From: an uncultured Sutterella sp.
GTDB taxonomy: Bacteria; Pseudomonadota; Gammaproteobacteria; Burkholderiales; Burkholderiaceae_F
NCBI GenBank assembly: GCA_905194315.1
Contig: CAJJRX010000015.1
Span: forward strand, 1 to 44,806
Length of the DNA stretch: 44,806 bases
Direction of reading: 5' to 3'
The notes below the pieces were generated by a model. The model saw nothing but the letters and a program-made list of their open reading frames with translations, did no database searches and was not told the DNA's origin. The position numbers and the translations under genes are program-made. Shown one piece after another: positions 8,137 to 16,585 of this stretch. Position 1 is the first letter of the stretch. Each line of letters opens with the position of its first letter.

Positions 8137-8460
8137 ATGGCCGTTACATTAACTGAAGCTGCTGCCAAGCATGTGCAGAACTATCTCACCCGCCGCGGAA
8201 AAGGCGTTGGCCTTCGTCTCGGCGTGAAGACCTCCGGTTGCTCCGGTATGGCCTACAAGCTCGAATTTGCAGATACCGTCAATGATGACGATCAGGTCTA
8301 TGAAAGCTTCAACGTGAAGGTTGTTGTGGACGAAAAGAGTCTTCCCTATCTTGACGGTACCGAACTCGACTACACGCGTGAAGGTCTTCAGGAAGGGTTT
8401 AAGTTCCACAACCCCAACGAGAAGAGCCACTGCGGCTGTGGTGAATCCTTCCACGTCTGA
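8137..8460 (+). CDS. iscA: Iron-sulfur assembly protein IscA
   Basis: A-type carrier of 107 residues with the three conserved cysteines C35 (SGCSG), C99 and C101 (CGCGES). It accepts clusters or iron and delivers them to apoproteins, especially [4Fe-4S] targets. It starts 3 bp after the iscU stop. The 124-bp gap that follows contains a hairpin (GGGAGC/GCTCCC near 8543-8560) before hscB, which may adjust expression of the chaperone genes. Confidence 0.97.
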   Translation: MAVTLTEAAAKHVQNYLTRRGKGVGLRLGVKTSGCSGMAYKLEFADTVNDDDQVYESFNVKVVVDEKSLPYLDGTELDYTREGLQEGFKFHNPNEKSHCGCGESFHV

Positions 8461-8584
8461 TTTTTATGCGGTCCGCACAGCCGGCTGCCGGCGGGGATGC
8501 TGATTTCCGCCGCAGGCACGGTGTGTGCATTGCCGCAGCAGGGGAGCGTCAGGGCTCCCTTCTGTATATAAGGGACTTTCAACA

Positions 8585-9094
8585 ATGGCTCAGAAGAGCA
8601 TTTTTGATTATTTCGGTCTCAAAACCGCATTCGTTGTGGACGAAGAGGCGCTTGAAGCCGGTTACGTCACAATGATAAAAAAAATGCACCCGGATCTTTT
8701 TGCCTCCCGTCCGGCTGCGGAACGCCGTGTGGCAGAGCAGTGGAGTGCACGCCTGAACGAGGCCTACGCGACGATCAAGGATCCCGTGCGCCGGGCAACC
8801 TATCTCTGTGAGGCTGCGGGTTATGATGTCGGCGCCGAGAAGAATACGGCCATGCCGATGGACTTTCTGATGACGCAGATGCGCTGGCGTGAAATGCTCG
8901 ACGGGCATGCCGATGATGAAGCGGTTATGGAAAAACTCCGGGCCGAGTGCGATGCCGAGGCTGCCTCCCTTCTTGAAGGGCTGGCAAAAGCCATTGATAC
9001 GGACAGGCAGTATGATCGTGCCGTGGAGCTCACCCGCAAACTGATGTTTGTTGAAAAGTTCCAGCACCAGCTGAAGAAGAAAGAACAACACTAA
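8585..9094 (+). CDS. hscB: Co-chaperone HscB (J-domain protein)
   Basis: The 169-residue protein has an N-terminal J domain with the HPD motif at 35-37 and a C-terminal helical bundle that binds IscU. It brings IscU to HscA and stimulates the chaperone's ATPase. The ATG at 8585 gives the family's usual beginning (MAQKSIFDYFGL); a frame extension to 8525 is rejected because it adds unrelated residues. It lies 18 bp before hscA. Confidence 0.93.
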   Translation: MAQKSIFDYFGLKTAFVVDEEALEAGYVTMIKKMHPDLFASRPAAERRVAEQWSARLNEAYATIKDPVRRATYLCEAAGYDVGAEKNTAMPMDFLMTQMRWREMLDGHADDEAVMEKLRAECDAEAASLLEGLAKAIDTDRQYDRAVELTRKLMFVEKFQHQLKKKEQH

Positions 9095-9112
9095 TCAAGG
9101 AAAGACAAAAAC

Positions 9113-11032
9113 ATGGCTTTGTTCCAGATTTCTGAGCCCGGACTGTCGGCTGCACCTCATGAACACCGACTCGCCATCGGTATTGACCTGGGAACGACGA
9201 ATTCGCTCGTTGCCAGTGTGATCAGCGGTGTTGCTGAAGTCATTCGCGATGAAAAAGGGGATGCGCTCCTGCCCTCGGCCGTGCGCTACAGCGCTGACGG
9301 CTCCGTGACGGTCGGTCGTGAGGCCCTCGAGGGGGCGGTCAATGATGCCGCCAACACGATTACCTCCGCCAAGCGTCTGATCGGCCGCAAGGTCGAAGAC
9401 CTCAAGGATCTGCACGCCATCCCGTACCGTCTGGTTGATGAGGCCACCATGGTGAAGATTGATACCGTAGCCGGTGTCAAGAGTCCGATTGAAGTGAGCA
9501 GTGAGATCCTGCGTACTCTTGTGAGGCGTGCGGAAGACCGTCTGGGCGGCGATATCACCGGTGCTGTGATCACGGTGCCCGCCTACTTTGATGACGCTCA
9601 GCGTCAGGCGACAAAGGACGCCGCCCGTCTTGCCAATCTCACGGTTCTGCGTCTGCTCAACGAGCCGACTGCTGCCGCACTCGCCTACGGGCTCGACAAT
9701 GCGGCCGAAGGACTGTATCTCGTCTATGACCTCGGTGGCGGCACGTTTGACGTCTCGCTGCTCAAGCTCAGCAAGGGCGTGTTTGAAGTCCGCGCCACCG
9801 GCGGCAACTCCTCGCTCGGCGGTGACGACTATGACCGTGCGATCTATACCGAGGTGCTTGAGCGGCTCGGCATGCCTCAGAATGAACGCGATGCGCTCAG
9901 CGTACGTGACCGCCGCGCACTGCTTCAGGCTTCACGTGCCGCAAAAGAGGCGCTCACTGACAGCGAAGAGGTGGTGCTTGAATGGCAGCGCGAATCGGGC
10001 ACGGAAAAAGTTAACTTCTCGCGTGCGCAGTTTGATGCGCTCACGCATGAACTCACTGAGGAAACGCTGAGCGCCGTGAAGGCCGTGCTCTCGGACGCCT
10101 CGGTGACTGTGGCCGACGTTAAGGGTGTCGTGCTTGTGGGTGGTGCCACCCGCATGCCCCAGATCCGTGAAGCGGTCAGGGGACTGTTCGGTCATGAGCC
10201 CTTTGCGGATATCGACCCCGACTGTGTGGTGGCCATCGGTGCGGCCACACAGGCCAACAAGCTTGCCGGCAACTCCGGTGACGAGGACTGGCTGCTGCTT
10301 GATGTGACGCCGCTCTCGCTCGGTCTTGAAACCATGGGCGGGCTCGTGGAAAAGGTGATCCCCCGCAACAGCGCGATTCCTATCGCCCGTGCGCAGGACT
10401 TCACCACCTTCAAGGACGGGCAGACAGCCATGGCGATTCATGTTCTGCAGGGCGAACGTGAGGTGGTGAGCGCCTGCCGCTCGCTGGCACGCTTTGAACT
10501 GCACGGCATCCCGCCGCTGCCGGCCGGTGCGGCTCGCATCCGCGTGACCTTCCAGGTGGATGCGGACGGTCTGCTTAGCGTCACGGCCCGTGAAGTGACC
10601 ACCGGGGTGGAATCCTCCATTCAGGTCAAACCGAGCTACGGTCTCTCTGACGAGGATATCATCCGCATGCTTCAGGACGGCAACGGCCGTGCGGAAGAGG
10701 ATATGCGCACACGCGAACTGCGTGAGCAGCAGGTTGAGGCCCGCCGCCTGCTCGAGTCCACCCACTCGGCGCTTGACGCCGACGGCGATCTGCTCGAGGC
10801 GGAGGAACGCGCCCGGATTGATGAAATGGTTTCCGCACTGGAAGCGCTGGTGACAAGCGAAGATGTCGAGGCGATTAAAGCCGGTATCGAAGCCCTTTCC
10901 AAGGGAACGGAAAATTTTGCGGCGCAGCGTATGGACCGCTCCATCCGCCGTGCGCTTTTCGGTCTGAATGTCGACGACGAAGTGTTTGACGCCGATTCGG
11001 ACCAGCAGACAAAAGACAACGAACAACATTAA
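9113..11032 (+). CDS. hscA: Fe-S chaperone HscA (Hsp70 family)
   Basis: Hsp70-type ATPase specialised for IscU; it drives release of the assembled cluster. The 639 residues show the phosphate-1 motif GIDLGTTNSLVASV, the segment VITVPAYFDDAQRQATKDAA, phosphate-2 YDLGGGTFDVSLL and the adenosine motif VLVGGATRMPQI, followed by the substrate domain that recognises LPPVK. It is about 20 residues longer than E. coli HscA, mostly in the acidic C-terminal tail. Ribosome site AAGGAAAG is present; fdx follows after 15 bp. Confidence 0.97.
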   Translation: MALFQISEPGLSAAPHEHRLAIGIDLGTTNSLVASVISGVAEVIRDEKGDALLPSAVRYSADGSVTVGREALEGAVNDAANTITSAKRLIGRKVEDLKDLHAIPYRLVDEATMVKIDTVAGVKSPIEVSSEILRTLVRRAEDRLGGDITGAVITVPAYFDDAQRQATKDAARLANLTVLRLLNEPTAAALAYGLDNAAEGLYLVYDLGGGTFDVSLLKLSKGVFEVRATGGNSSLGGDDYDRAIYTEVLERLGMPQNERDALSVRDRRALLQASRAAKEALTDSEEVVLEWQRESGTEKVNFSRAQFDALTHELTEETLSAVKAVLSDASVTVADVKGVVLVGGATRMPQIREAVRGLFGHEPFADIDPDCVVAIGAATQANKLAGNSGDEDWLLLDVTPLSLGLETMGGLVEKVIPRNSAIPIARAQDFTTFKDGQTAMAIHVLQGEREVVSACRSLARFELHGIPPLPAGAARIRVTFQVDADGLLSVTAREVTTGVESSIQVKPSYGLSDEDIIRMLQDGNGRAEEDMRTRELREQQVEARRLLESTHSALDADGDLLEAEERARIDEMVSALEALVTSEDVEAIKAGIEALSKGTENFAAQRMDRSIRRALFGLNVDDEVFDADSDQQTKDNEQH

Positions 11033-11047
11033 TTTGCGAGGTAAGAC

Positions 11048-11383
11048 ATGCCTGTAGTGAAAGTACTGCCCCATGAAACGCTCTGCCCGGAAGGCACCGA
11101 ATTTACGGTTGAACCCGGCGCTCATCTGGCCAAGGAACTGCTTGCGCACGGCGTGAAGATCGAACATGCCTGTGAATTCTCCTGCGCCTGCTCGACCTGC
11201 CATGTGATCATCCGCGAAGGTTTTGATACGCTCAACGAACCCGATGATGACGAGCTCGATCATCTTGACGCCGCCTGGGGCGCCGGTGTGCTCTCGCGTC
11301 TGTCCTGCCAGACTCGCGTGGGCGAGCATGACATCACGGTCGAAATTCCGAAGTACTCCCGTAATCACGCCAAGGAAGAGTAA
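11048..11383 (+). CDS. fdx: [2Fe-2S] ferredoxin of the isc system
   Basis: Adrenodoxin-type ferredoxin of 111 residues. The cluster ligands are C42, C48, C51 and C87, with the additional family cysteine C46, identical in position to E. coli Fdx. It supplies electrons for cluster assembly on IscU. RBS GAGGTAAG precedes the ATG; the stop codon is 2 bp from iscX. Confidence 0.97.
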   Translation: MPVVKVLPHETLCPEGTEFTVEPGAHLAKELLAHGVKIEHACEFSCACSTCHVIIREGFDTLNEPDDDELDHLDAAWGAGVLSRLSCQTRVGEHDITVEIPKYSRNHAKEE

Positions 11384-11385
11384 TC

Positions 11386-11586
11386 ATGGGCCTGAAGTGG
11401 AAAGACGTTCAGGCCATCGGTGAAGCGCTTTATGATCAGGACCCGGATTTCGATCCGCTCACGATCAGCTTTGTGAAAATGCACGAGATGATCTGTGCGC
11501 TGCCTGATTTTGACGATGATCCTGAGGCGAGCAATGAAAAGATTCTCGAGGCGATTCTGACAGTCTGGCTCGATGAGCGTGACTGA
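11386..11586 (+). CDS. iscX: IscX (YfhJ)
   Basis: Small acidic protein of 66 residues that binds iron and IscS and tunes the rate of cluster formation. The typical start MGLKWKDVQAIGEALYD and the acidic block FDDDPEASNE are present. It is the last gene of the operon, 2 bp after fdx, and is followed by a strong terminator. Confidence 0.96.
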   Translation: MGLKWKDVQAIGEALYDQDPDFDPLTISFVKMHEMICALPDFDDDPEASNEKILEAILTVWLDERD

Positions 11587-11619
11587 GAGCCTCTCTGCGG
11601 TTTTCTCTAAACTCGAAAA

Positions 11620-11649
11620 CCCTCTGCAGTTTGTCTGCAGAGGGCTTTT
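11620..11649 (+). terminator. Terminator of the isc operon
   Basis: A perfect 10-bp stem CCCTCTGCAG/CTGCAGAGGG (11620-11629 with 11635-11644), loop TTTGT, followed by CTTTTC, 33 bp after the iscX stop. Confidence 0.9.
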
Positions 11650-11706
11650 CTACGTCTGAAGATGTAGAAAAGTATCCAACGCAAGTATTAGTAATTTCCC
11701 TAAAAG

Positions 11707-11749
11707 TGTCACTTCAATGACAGTTTGGGTTTAACAAAGGTTGAACAAT
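11707..11749 (+). promoter_or_regulatory. Candidate Crp/Fnr-type site with class II promoter before the flavin reductase
   Basis: TGTCA-N6-TGACA (11707-11722, with outer A/T also symmetric) has the architecture of a CRP site but C instead of G at the fourth base of the half-site. AACAAT at 11744-11749 matches four of six -10 bases and predicts a start at 11756. The dyad centre is then at -41.5, the classical class II activator position. No good -35 box is present, as expected for an activated promoter. Confidence 0.5.
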
Positions 11750-11803
11750 AGTTGGCGTTATGCATTTGGCTCCCCTCAGAGCCATTGACTTATGGAGACG
11801 ATA

Positions 11804-13306
11804 ATGAAGAAAACCGTTTTGCAAACTTCTGTGGCTGTTGCCCTGACGGCAATGATGATGCCGGGTTTTGCTGCTGACGTCAGCTATGACGCCGATGTGG
11901 TGGTGATCGGTGCCGGTGCTGCAGGCACGGCTGCGTCCTGGGCTGCTGCTGAAAAAGGCCTCAAGGTCGTGACGCTTGAAAAACAGGCTGTCTACGGCGG
12001 TACGGGCAAATACTCTGAAGGGATTTTCGCCGTTGAAAGCCGCCTGCAGCGCGACTGGAACTACGGTCTCACCCGTGACGAGGCTTTCCAGAAGATCATG
12101 AACTACGGTCACTGGCGCGGCAATGCCAAGATGGTGCGCGCTTTCGTGAACAAGTCTGCCGACACGATTGACTGGATGATTGACAACGGTGTCGAATTCG
12201 AAAAGCTGTTCTCCAACTATCCGAACGGTCTGTACACCTGGCACATCTACAAGGGTCGCGGCATGGGCTGGATCCAGAACTTCCAGAACAAGTTCAAGGA
12301 AAAGGGCCAGACACTGCTCACCAACACCTGGGGTCAGGAACTTATCAAGGATAAGAACGGTCGCATCGTCGGTGTGAAGGCCACCAACAAGAACGGTGAC
12401 AACATCACCGTGAACGCCAAGGCCACGATTATCGCCACGGGCGGGTTCTTTGACAACAAGGAAATGCGCGAAAAGTATCTGCGTTACGCAGACGGTGACG
12501 GTCTTGCACAGAAGGGCAAGACCGGTGACGGTATCCGCATGGCCTGGTCCGTCGGCGGCGGCAAGGAAGGCACGGAAGTGCAGGCCTCCTACCGTCCGGG
12601 TCCGCGCGGCGTGCCCACCACCAACCACGTTTCCGCCACAGCCAAGCAGCCGCACCTCTGGCTCACCCCGAAGGGAGACCGTTTCTGCGACGAAAAGATC
12701 ATGCTTGAATGGCCGTTTGCCGGTAATGCTCTGGAACGCATCGGCGGCCAGATGTTTGTTGTCTATGACGCCAAAACGCTCCAGCACATGGAAAAGGACC
12801 GCGGTATTGACCTCGGTGTCGGCGTGATGGTTCCGGTCGGCACGAAACTCAACAAGTTTGAAGAGGAATGGGACGCTGCTGTGAAGGCCGGCTGGGCATT
12901 CAAGGCCAACTCGCTCGAAGAGCTCGCCAAGATGACCGGCATGGATCCGAAGCGTCTGGAAAAGACTGTGAAGGCCTACAACAAGTTCTGCGATGTCCGT
13001 CACGACGAAGAATTCGCCAAGGATCCGCAGTACCTGCGTGAAGTCCGTACGGCGCCGTTCTATGCCATCAAGTCTGTTGCCTCCTCGCTCGGTACGCTTG
13101 GCGGCATCAAGGCCAACGAACGCTTTGAAGTGGTCACCCAGGACGAAACGGTTATTCCGGGTCTGTACGCTGCCGGTAACGACGTCGGTGGTATGTACGG
13201 CGACTCCTATGACCTGCTGATGGCCGGTTCGACGGTGGGCTTTGCCGTCAACTCCGCCCGCATCGCGGTTGAAAGCGCTCAGGAATACATCAAATCGATG
13301 AAGTAA
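11804..13306 (+). CDS. Secreted FAD-dependent reductase of the fumarate reductase/flavocytochrome c family
   Basis: The 500-residue product begins with a signal peptide (KK, then VLQTSVAVALTAMMMPGFA, cleavage expected near FAA/DV), followed by the FAD-binding Rossmann motif VVVIGAGAAGTAAS (about 33-45) and a second FAD segment near the C-terminus. It belongs to the FAD-binding-2 family of anaerobic periplasmic reductases. No CxxCH haem motif is present, so electrons must come from a separate cytochrome. The usual C-terminal NRLGG motif with the substrate-binding arginine of fumarate reductases is replaced by GGMYGDSYDLLMAGS, so the acceptor is probably not fumarate. Start: ATG 11804 with GGAG 6 nt upstream; the ATG at 11792 overlaps that site. 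Codon use is strong, suggesting high expression. Confidence 0.88.
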   Translation: MKKTVLQTSVAVALTAMMMPGFAADVSYDADVVVIGAGAAGTAASWAAAEKGLKVVTLEKQAVYGGTGKYSEGIFAVESRLQRDWNYGLTRDEAFQKIMNYGHWRGNAKMVRAFVNKSADTIDWMIDNGVEFEKLFSNYPNGLYTWHIYKGRGMGWIQNFQNKFKEKGQTLLTNTWGQELIKDKNGRIVGVKATNKNGDNITVNAKATIIATGGFFDNKEMREKYLRYADGDGLAQKGKTGDGIRMAWSVGGGKEGTEVQASYRPGPRGVPTTNHVSATAKQPHLWLTPKGDRFCDEKIMLEWPFAGNALERIGGQMFVVYDAKTLQHMEKDRGIDLGVGVMVPVGTKLNKFEEEWDAAVKAGWAFKANSLEELAKMTGMDPKRLEKTVKAYNKFCDVRHDEEFAKDPQYLREVRTAPFYAIKSVASSLGTLGGIKANERFEVVTQDETVIPGLYAAGNDVGGMYGDSYDLLMAGSTVGFAVNSARIAVESAQEYIKSMK

Positions 13307-13326
13307 TTCTCTGAGAGCTCAAACAC

Positions 13327-13359
13327 AAGGCGTCGCTCAGCAGTGAGCGGCGCCTTTTT
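13327..13359 (+). terminator. Terminator of the flavin reductase gene
   Basis: A 13-bp stem with one G-T pair (13327-13339 with 13344-13356), ending in TTTTT. It lies between the convergent reductase and Crp/Fnr regulator genes. Confidence 0.85.
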
Positions 13360-13372
13360 GATTCTGATGCGC

Positions 13373-14179
13373 TCAAAAGTTGTTTGCAGACCAGTCAGGT
13401 TTGGGTGAGTCGGGACGCTCGAGCCAGTCGTAGAGATTGTCAAAGAGCGAGATATGCACCTCCCGGTCGTGACCGATTTTTTTCAGCAGCCCTTCCCGGC
13501 GCCACTGACTTGTGATGGAGGAGACTGTCTGACGTTTGAGGTTGACGACCTGGCCGAGCGTTTCATCGCTGAGCCGGTATGGGAGCGTATACCAGCTCTG
13601 CCCCTCATGAATGTCGGCGCAGTCAAGGAGCAGACTTTTGAAGAGCACTTTGAGGCGCATCTCAGGCGGCAGGGTGAAATTCGCGATCATCCCTTCGAGT
13701 GTGCCTTCCTCTTTGAAGATGGTGTGCCGGAGTTTCAGGCTCAGCAGTGTCGGAGAGCTGTTGAGCATCTCGCGGTAGGCCGCCGGCGGACAGACATAGA
13801 CAACACCGTCAGCAATTGCTCTGGAGAGTACATTGCACTGTGTGTTGACTGTGGTAGTCAGATCTCCGATGGTGCACCCGGGCGGCAGAAGCGACATGAT
13901 GCTTGCCGCTCCGGTGAGCTCTCCGGCGATGTAGTATGCGCACAGCCCGGACTCGACGAAAAAGAGCCGGTTGCCTTCGCCGCCATACTTGAGCACCTCG
14001 CCTTTGCTCACCTTCCGGGGTGTGCCGTGCTGTCGGCACCAGAGCGCAATTTCTTCGGGTTCACGGGGAGCGATATACGGGTGAGCGGTGAAGATCTGGC
14101 GCATGGCTGTCTGAATGAGAGAGGAGAAAGTATCTTTTAGTTTACTGCAGATTTCTGTGCCACTATGGTCTGATCGCAC
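13373..14179 (-). CDS. Crp/Fnr-family transcriptional regulator
   Basis: The 268-residue product has a cyclic-nucleotide-like sensor domain (about 50-165), a dimer helix and a C-terminal winged helix (about 205-250). The HTH segment LSDETLGQVVNLKRQTVSSI aligns without gaps to CRP: R180 is kept, E181 is Q and R185 is S. There is no N-terminal cysteine cluster, so this is not FNR itself. The start is uncertain: GTG at 14179 opens the frame, and an ATG at 14104 would remove 25 residues; neither has a clear ribosome site. It follows the Nudix gene by 39 bp on the same strand and converges with the flavin reductase, which carries a Crp-like site. A role in anaerobic respiration control is inferred from that neighbourhood only. 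Confidence 0.85.
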   Translation of the reverse strand: MRSDHSGTEICSKLKDTFSSLIQTAMRQIFTAHPYIAPREPEEIALWCRQHGTPRKVSKGEVLKYGGEGNRLFFVESGLCAYYIAGELTGAASIMSLLPPGCTIGDLTTTVNTQCNVLSRAIADGVVYVCPPAAYREMLNSSPTLLSLKLRHTIFKEEGTLEGMIANFTLPPEMRLKVLFKSLLLDCADIHEGQSWYTLPYRLSDETLGQVVNLKRQTVSSITSQWRREGLLKKIGHDREVHISLFDNLYDWLERPDSPKPDWSANNF

Positions 14180-14218
14180 AGGAATCTCACCGCCCGCGGC
14201 GGAAGCGTGCCGGGGGCG

Positions 14219-14983
14219 TCAGTGCGCTCTGAGCAGAACCAGAAGCGTAGCCAGTGCGGCTTCGGGCACTATCTGTCCGCCGGCGGCAAGCTCAAGGAAC
14301 GCTTCAAAACCGACTTCGGCAAAGGCACTGACCTCACCGTCACCGATGTGCGCATTGAGAGCGCCTTCATGGTGCCAGATATAGGTCGTCTCGTTGATAA
14401 ATCCCTCTTTGACCGGCCGATGCGTTTCAAAGCTGAGCACAACGGGATTGTCCCCTGTGAGACAGATGGAACACTCCTCATGTGCTTCACGGCGCAGGCC
14501 GTCGCTGAGCGATTCTCCGTTCATGATCATGCCGGCGACAGGGTTGTCCCAGAGCCCGGGATTGATGCGTTTTGTCTGAGAGCGCCGCGCGAGCAGAATC
14601 TGTCCTGCGCGGGTGGCGACCAGTCTCACAACCCGGGTGGGTACGCCGCAGATGCGGCAGAGGGCGCGGTCGATGGTGACACCCTCGAGGGGGAGGGCGA
14701 TTTTTTCATGCTGTGCGCGAAGCGAAAGCGCGCAGAGCATCCGGCGCTGGGCCTGCTCCCAGGAGAGCTCCGGTTCGACTTCCACACCGGTGTCTGTTGC
14801 ACGGAGCACACCCTTGAGTCCGGGGTGCCTGAGCAGCGCACTGATGGCAGAGTGCGGCAGGGATCCCACCGGTGTGCCGTCAAGCAAAAAAGCCCCGAAC
14901 GGTTCAGGGCTTTCAGGTGACATCGAGCCCGCAAGCTCTTTGAGCAGAGCGCGGGCCCGATTGCAGAGCGGCTCATCAGGCAC
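14219..14983 (-). CDS. Nudix hydrolase with DUF4743-like N-terminal domain
   Basis: The 254-residue protein has an N-terminal domain of about 115 residues resembling those fused to Nudix domains in thiamine-pyrophosphokinase-related proteins, then a Nudix fold (about 115-245). The Nudix box reads GMIMNGESLSDGLRREAHEE, matching Gx5Ex7REUxEE, although the usual Gly after EE is not kept. It should cleave a nucleoside-diphosphate-linked substrate; members of this subgroup act on oxidised thiamine diphosphate analogues or related pyrimidines. It begins at GTG 14983, 11 bp behind lysS, with AAGGA as ribosome site, so it is co-transcribed with prfB-lysS. Confidence 0.85.
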   Translation of the reverse strand: MPDEPLCNRARALLKELAGSMSPESPEPFGAFLLDGTPVGSLPHSAISALLRHPGLKGVLRATDTGVEVEPELSWEQAQRRMLCALSLRAQHEKIALPLEGVTIDRALCRICGVPTRVVRLVATRAGQILLARRSQTKRINPGLWDNPVAGMIMNGESLSDGLRREAHEECSICLTGDNPVVLSFETHRPVKEGFINETTYIWHHEGALNAHIGDGEVSAFAEVGFEAFLELAAGGQIVPEAALATLLVLLRAH

Positions 14984-14994
14984 AGCTGCAGTCC

Positions 14995-16512
14995 TTAGTT
15001 GTTGTTTTCAGGACGCATATGCGGGAAGAGCAGCACGTCACGGATGCTCGGGGCGTCCGTGAGCAGCATGATGAAGCGATCAATACCGACGCCGCAGCCG
15101 GCAGTCGGCGCAAGACCGTATTCAAGCGCACGGATGTAGTCCGAGTCGTAGTACATGGCTTCGTCGTCACCCTGGCTCTTGGCATCGGCCTGAGCCTTGA
15201 AACGCTGGGCCTGGTCATCCGGGTCGTTAAGCTCGGAGAAGCCGTTGCCGAGTTCACGGCCGCCGACAAAGAGCTCAAAGCGTTCGGTGATGTCGTGGTT
15301 TTCATCAGAGGCGCGGGCGAGCGGAGAGATTTCCGTCGGATAGTCAATGATGAAGGTCGGCTGAATGAGTTTGGCTTCGGCCGTTTCATCAAAGAGCGCC
15401 ATCTGCAGGCCGCCGAGACCGACCCATTCAGGCTGCGGTTCACCAAGGCGGGCGAGCTCTGCACGCAGGAAGGCTTCGTCAGTGAGCTGTTCGTCGGTGT
15501 ACTGCGGAGCGTACTTCTGAATAGCCTGCTTCGGGGTGAGGCGGTCAAAGCGCTTACCGAAGTCGATTTCCTGACCCTGATAGGTGATGAGCGTGGTACC
15601 ACGCGTTTTCTGCGTAACGGTGCGCAGCAGTTCTTCCGTGAAGTCCATCTGATCGATGTAGGTCCAGTACGTGGCGTAGAACTCCATCATCGTGAATTCA
15701 GGATTGTGACGCACGGAAACGCCTTCGTTACGGAAGTTGCGGTTGATTTCAAACACGCGTTCAAAGCCGCCCACAACGAGACGCTTCAGATACAGTTCCG
15801 GTGCGATGCGCAGGTACATGTCCACATCAAGCGCATTGTGATGCGTGATGAACGGACGGGCATTGGCGCCGCCGGGAATCGGGTGAAGCATCGGGGTTTC
15901 CACTTCGAGGAAGCGGTGAGCGAGCATGAAATTGCGGATTTCTGCAATGGCGCGGGAACGGGTGAGGAAGCGGTTGCGGCTTTCCTCATTCATGATCAGG
16001 TCAACATAACGCTGACGGTAGGCCGTTTCCGTGTCGCGCAGACCCTTGACCTTGTCAGGCAGGGGACGGATGTTCTTCGTCATCAGACGGAGTTCGCTGG
16101 CGCGGATGGAAAGTTCGCCGCTCTTGGTGCGGAAGAGCACGCCCTTGACAGCGACGATGTCGCCGAGGTCAAAGGTCTTGAAACGGGCATAGGCTTCTTC
16201 GCCGATGTCATTCTGAGAGACAAAGTACTGCATTTCGCCCGTGAAATCACGCACGGTGGCAAAACTGGCTTTGCCCATGACACGCTTGAGCATGACGCGG
16301 CCCGAGCAGGCAACCTGCACCTGAAGCTCATCGAGCGCTTCAGCGGTCGCATCCTGGTATTTTTCCTTCAGATCGCCAAAGAGGTCTGTACGCTTGAAGT
16401 CGTTCGGGTAGGCAACACCGTTGGCACGGAGTTCCGCGAGCTTTGCACGACGTTCAGCAATGATATGGTTTTCGTCTTCGTTGGTAGTTTGAGTATTAAT
16501 TTCTTCAGACAT
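14995..16512 (-). CDS. lysS: Lysyl-tRNA synthetase (class II)
   Basis: Cytoplasmic enzyme that charges tRNA-Lys. The 505 residues (same length as E. coli LysS) consist of an OB-fold anticodon domain (about 60-170) and a class II catalytic core with motif 2 FRNEGVSVRHNPEFTMMEFY and motif 3 GCGVGIDRFIMLLTD. The ATG at 16512 has AGGA 8 nt upstream; seven further codons upstream are in frame but unsupported. It follows prfB by 73 bp, the same prfB-lysS arrangement as in E. coli. Confidence 0.97.
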   Translation of the reverse strand: MSEEINTQTTNEDENHIIAERRAKLAELRANGVAYPNDFKRTDLFGDLKEKYQDATAEALDELQVQVACSGRVMLKRVMGKASFATVRDFTGEMQYFVSQNDIGEEAYARFKTFDLGDIVAVKGVLFRTKSGELSIRASELRLMTKNIRPLPDKVKGLRDTETAYRQRYVDLIMNEESRNRFLTRSRAIAEIRNFMLAHRFLEVETPMLHPIPGGANARPFITHHNALDVDMYLRIAPELYLKRLVVGGFERVFEINRNFRNEGVSVRHNPEFTMMEFYATYWTYIDQMDFTEELLRTVTQKTRGTTLITYQGQEIDFGKRFDRLTPKQAIQKYAPQYTDEQLTDEAFLRAELARLGEPQPEWVGLGGLQMALFDETAEAKLIQPTFIIDYPTEISPLARASDENHDITERFELFVGGRELGNGFSELNDPDDQAQRFKAQADAKSQGDDEAMYYDSDYIRALEYGLAPTAGCGVGIDRFIMLLTDAPSIRDVLLFPHMRPENNN

Positions 16513-16585
16513 AAGAACAATCCTGTGAATCACCCGTCAGCCGTAAAAGAACGGTGAGCTGACGGGTATAACTAATCATTTTACA

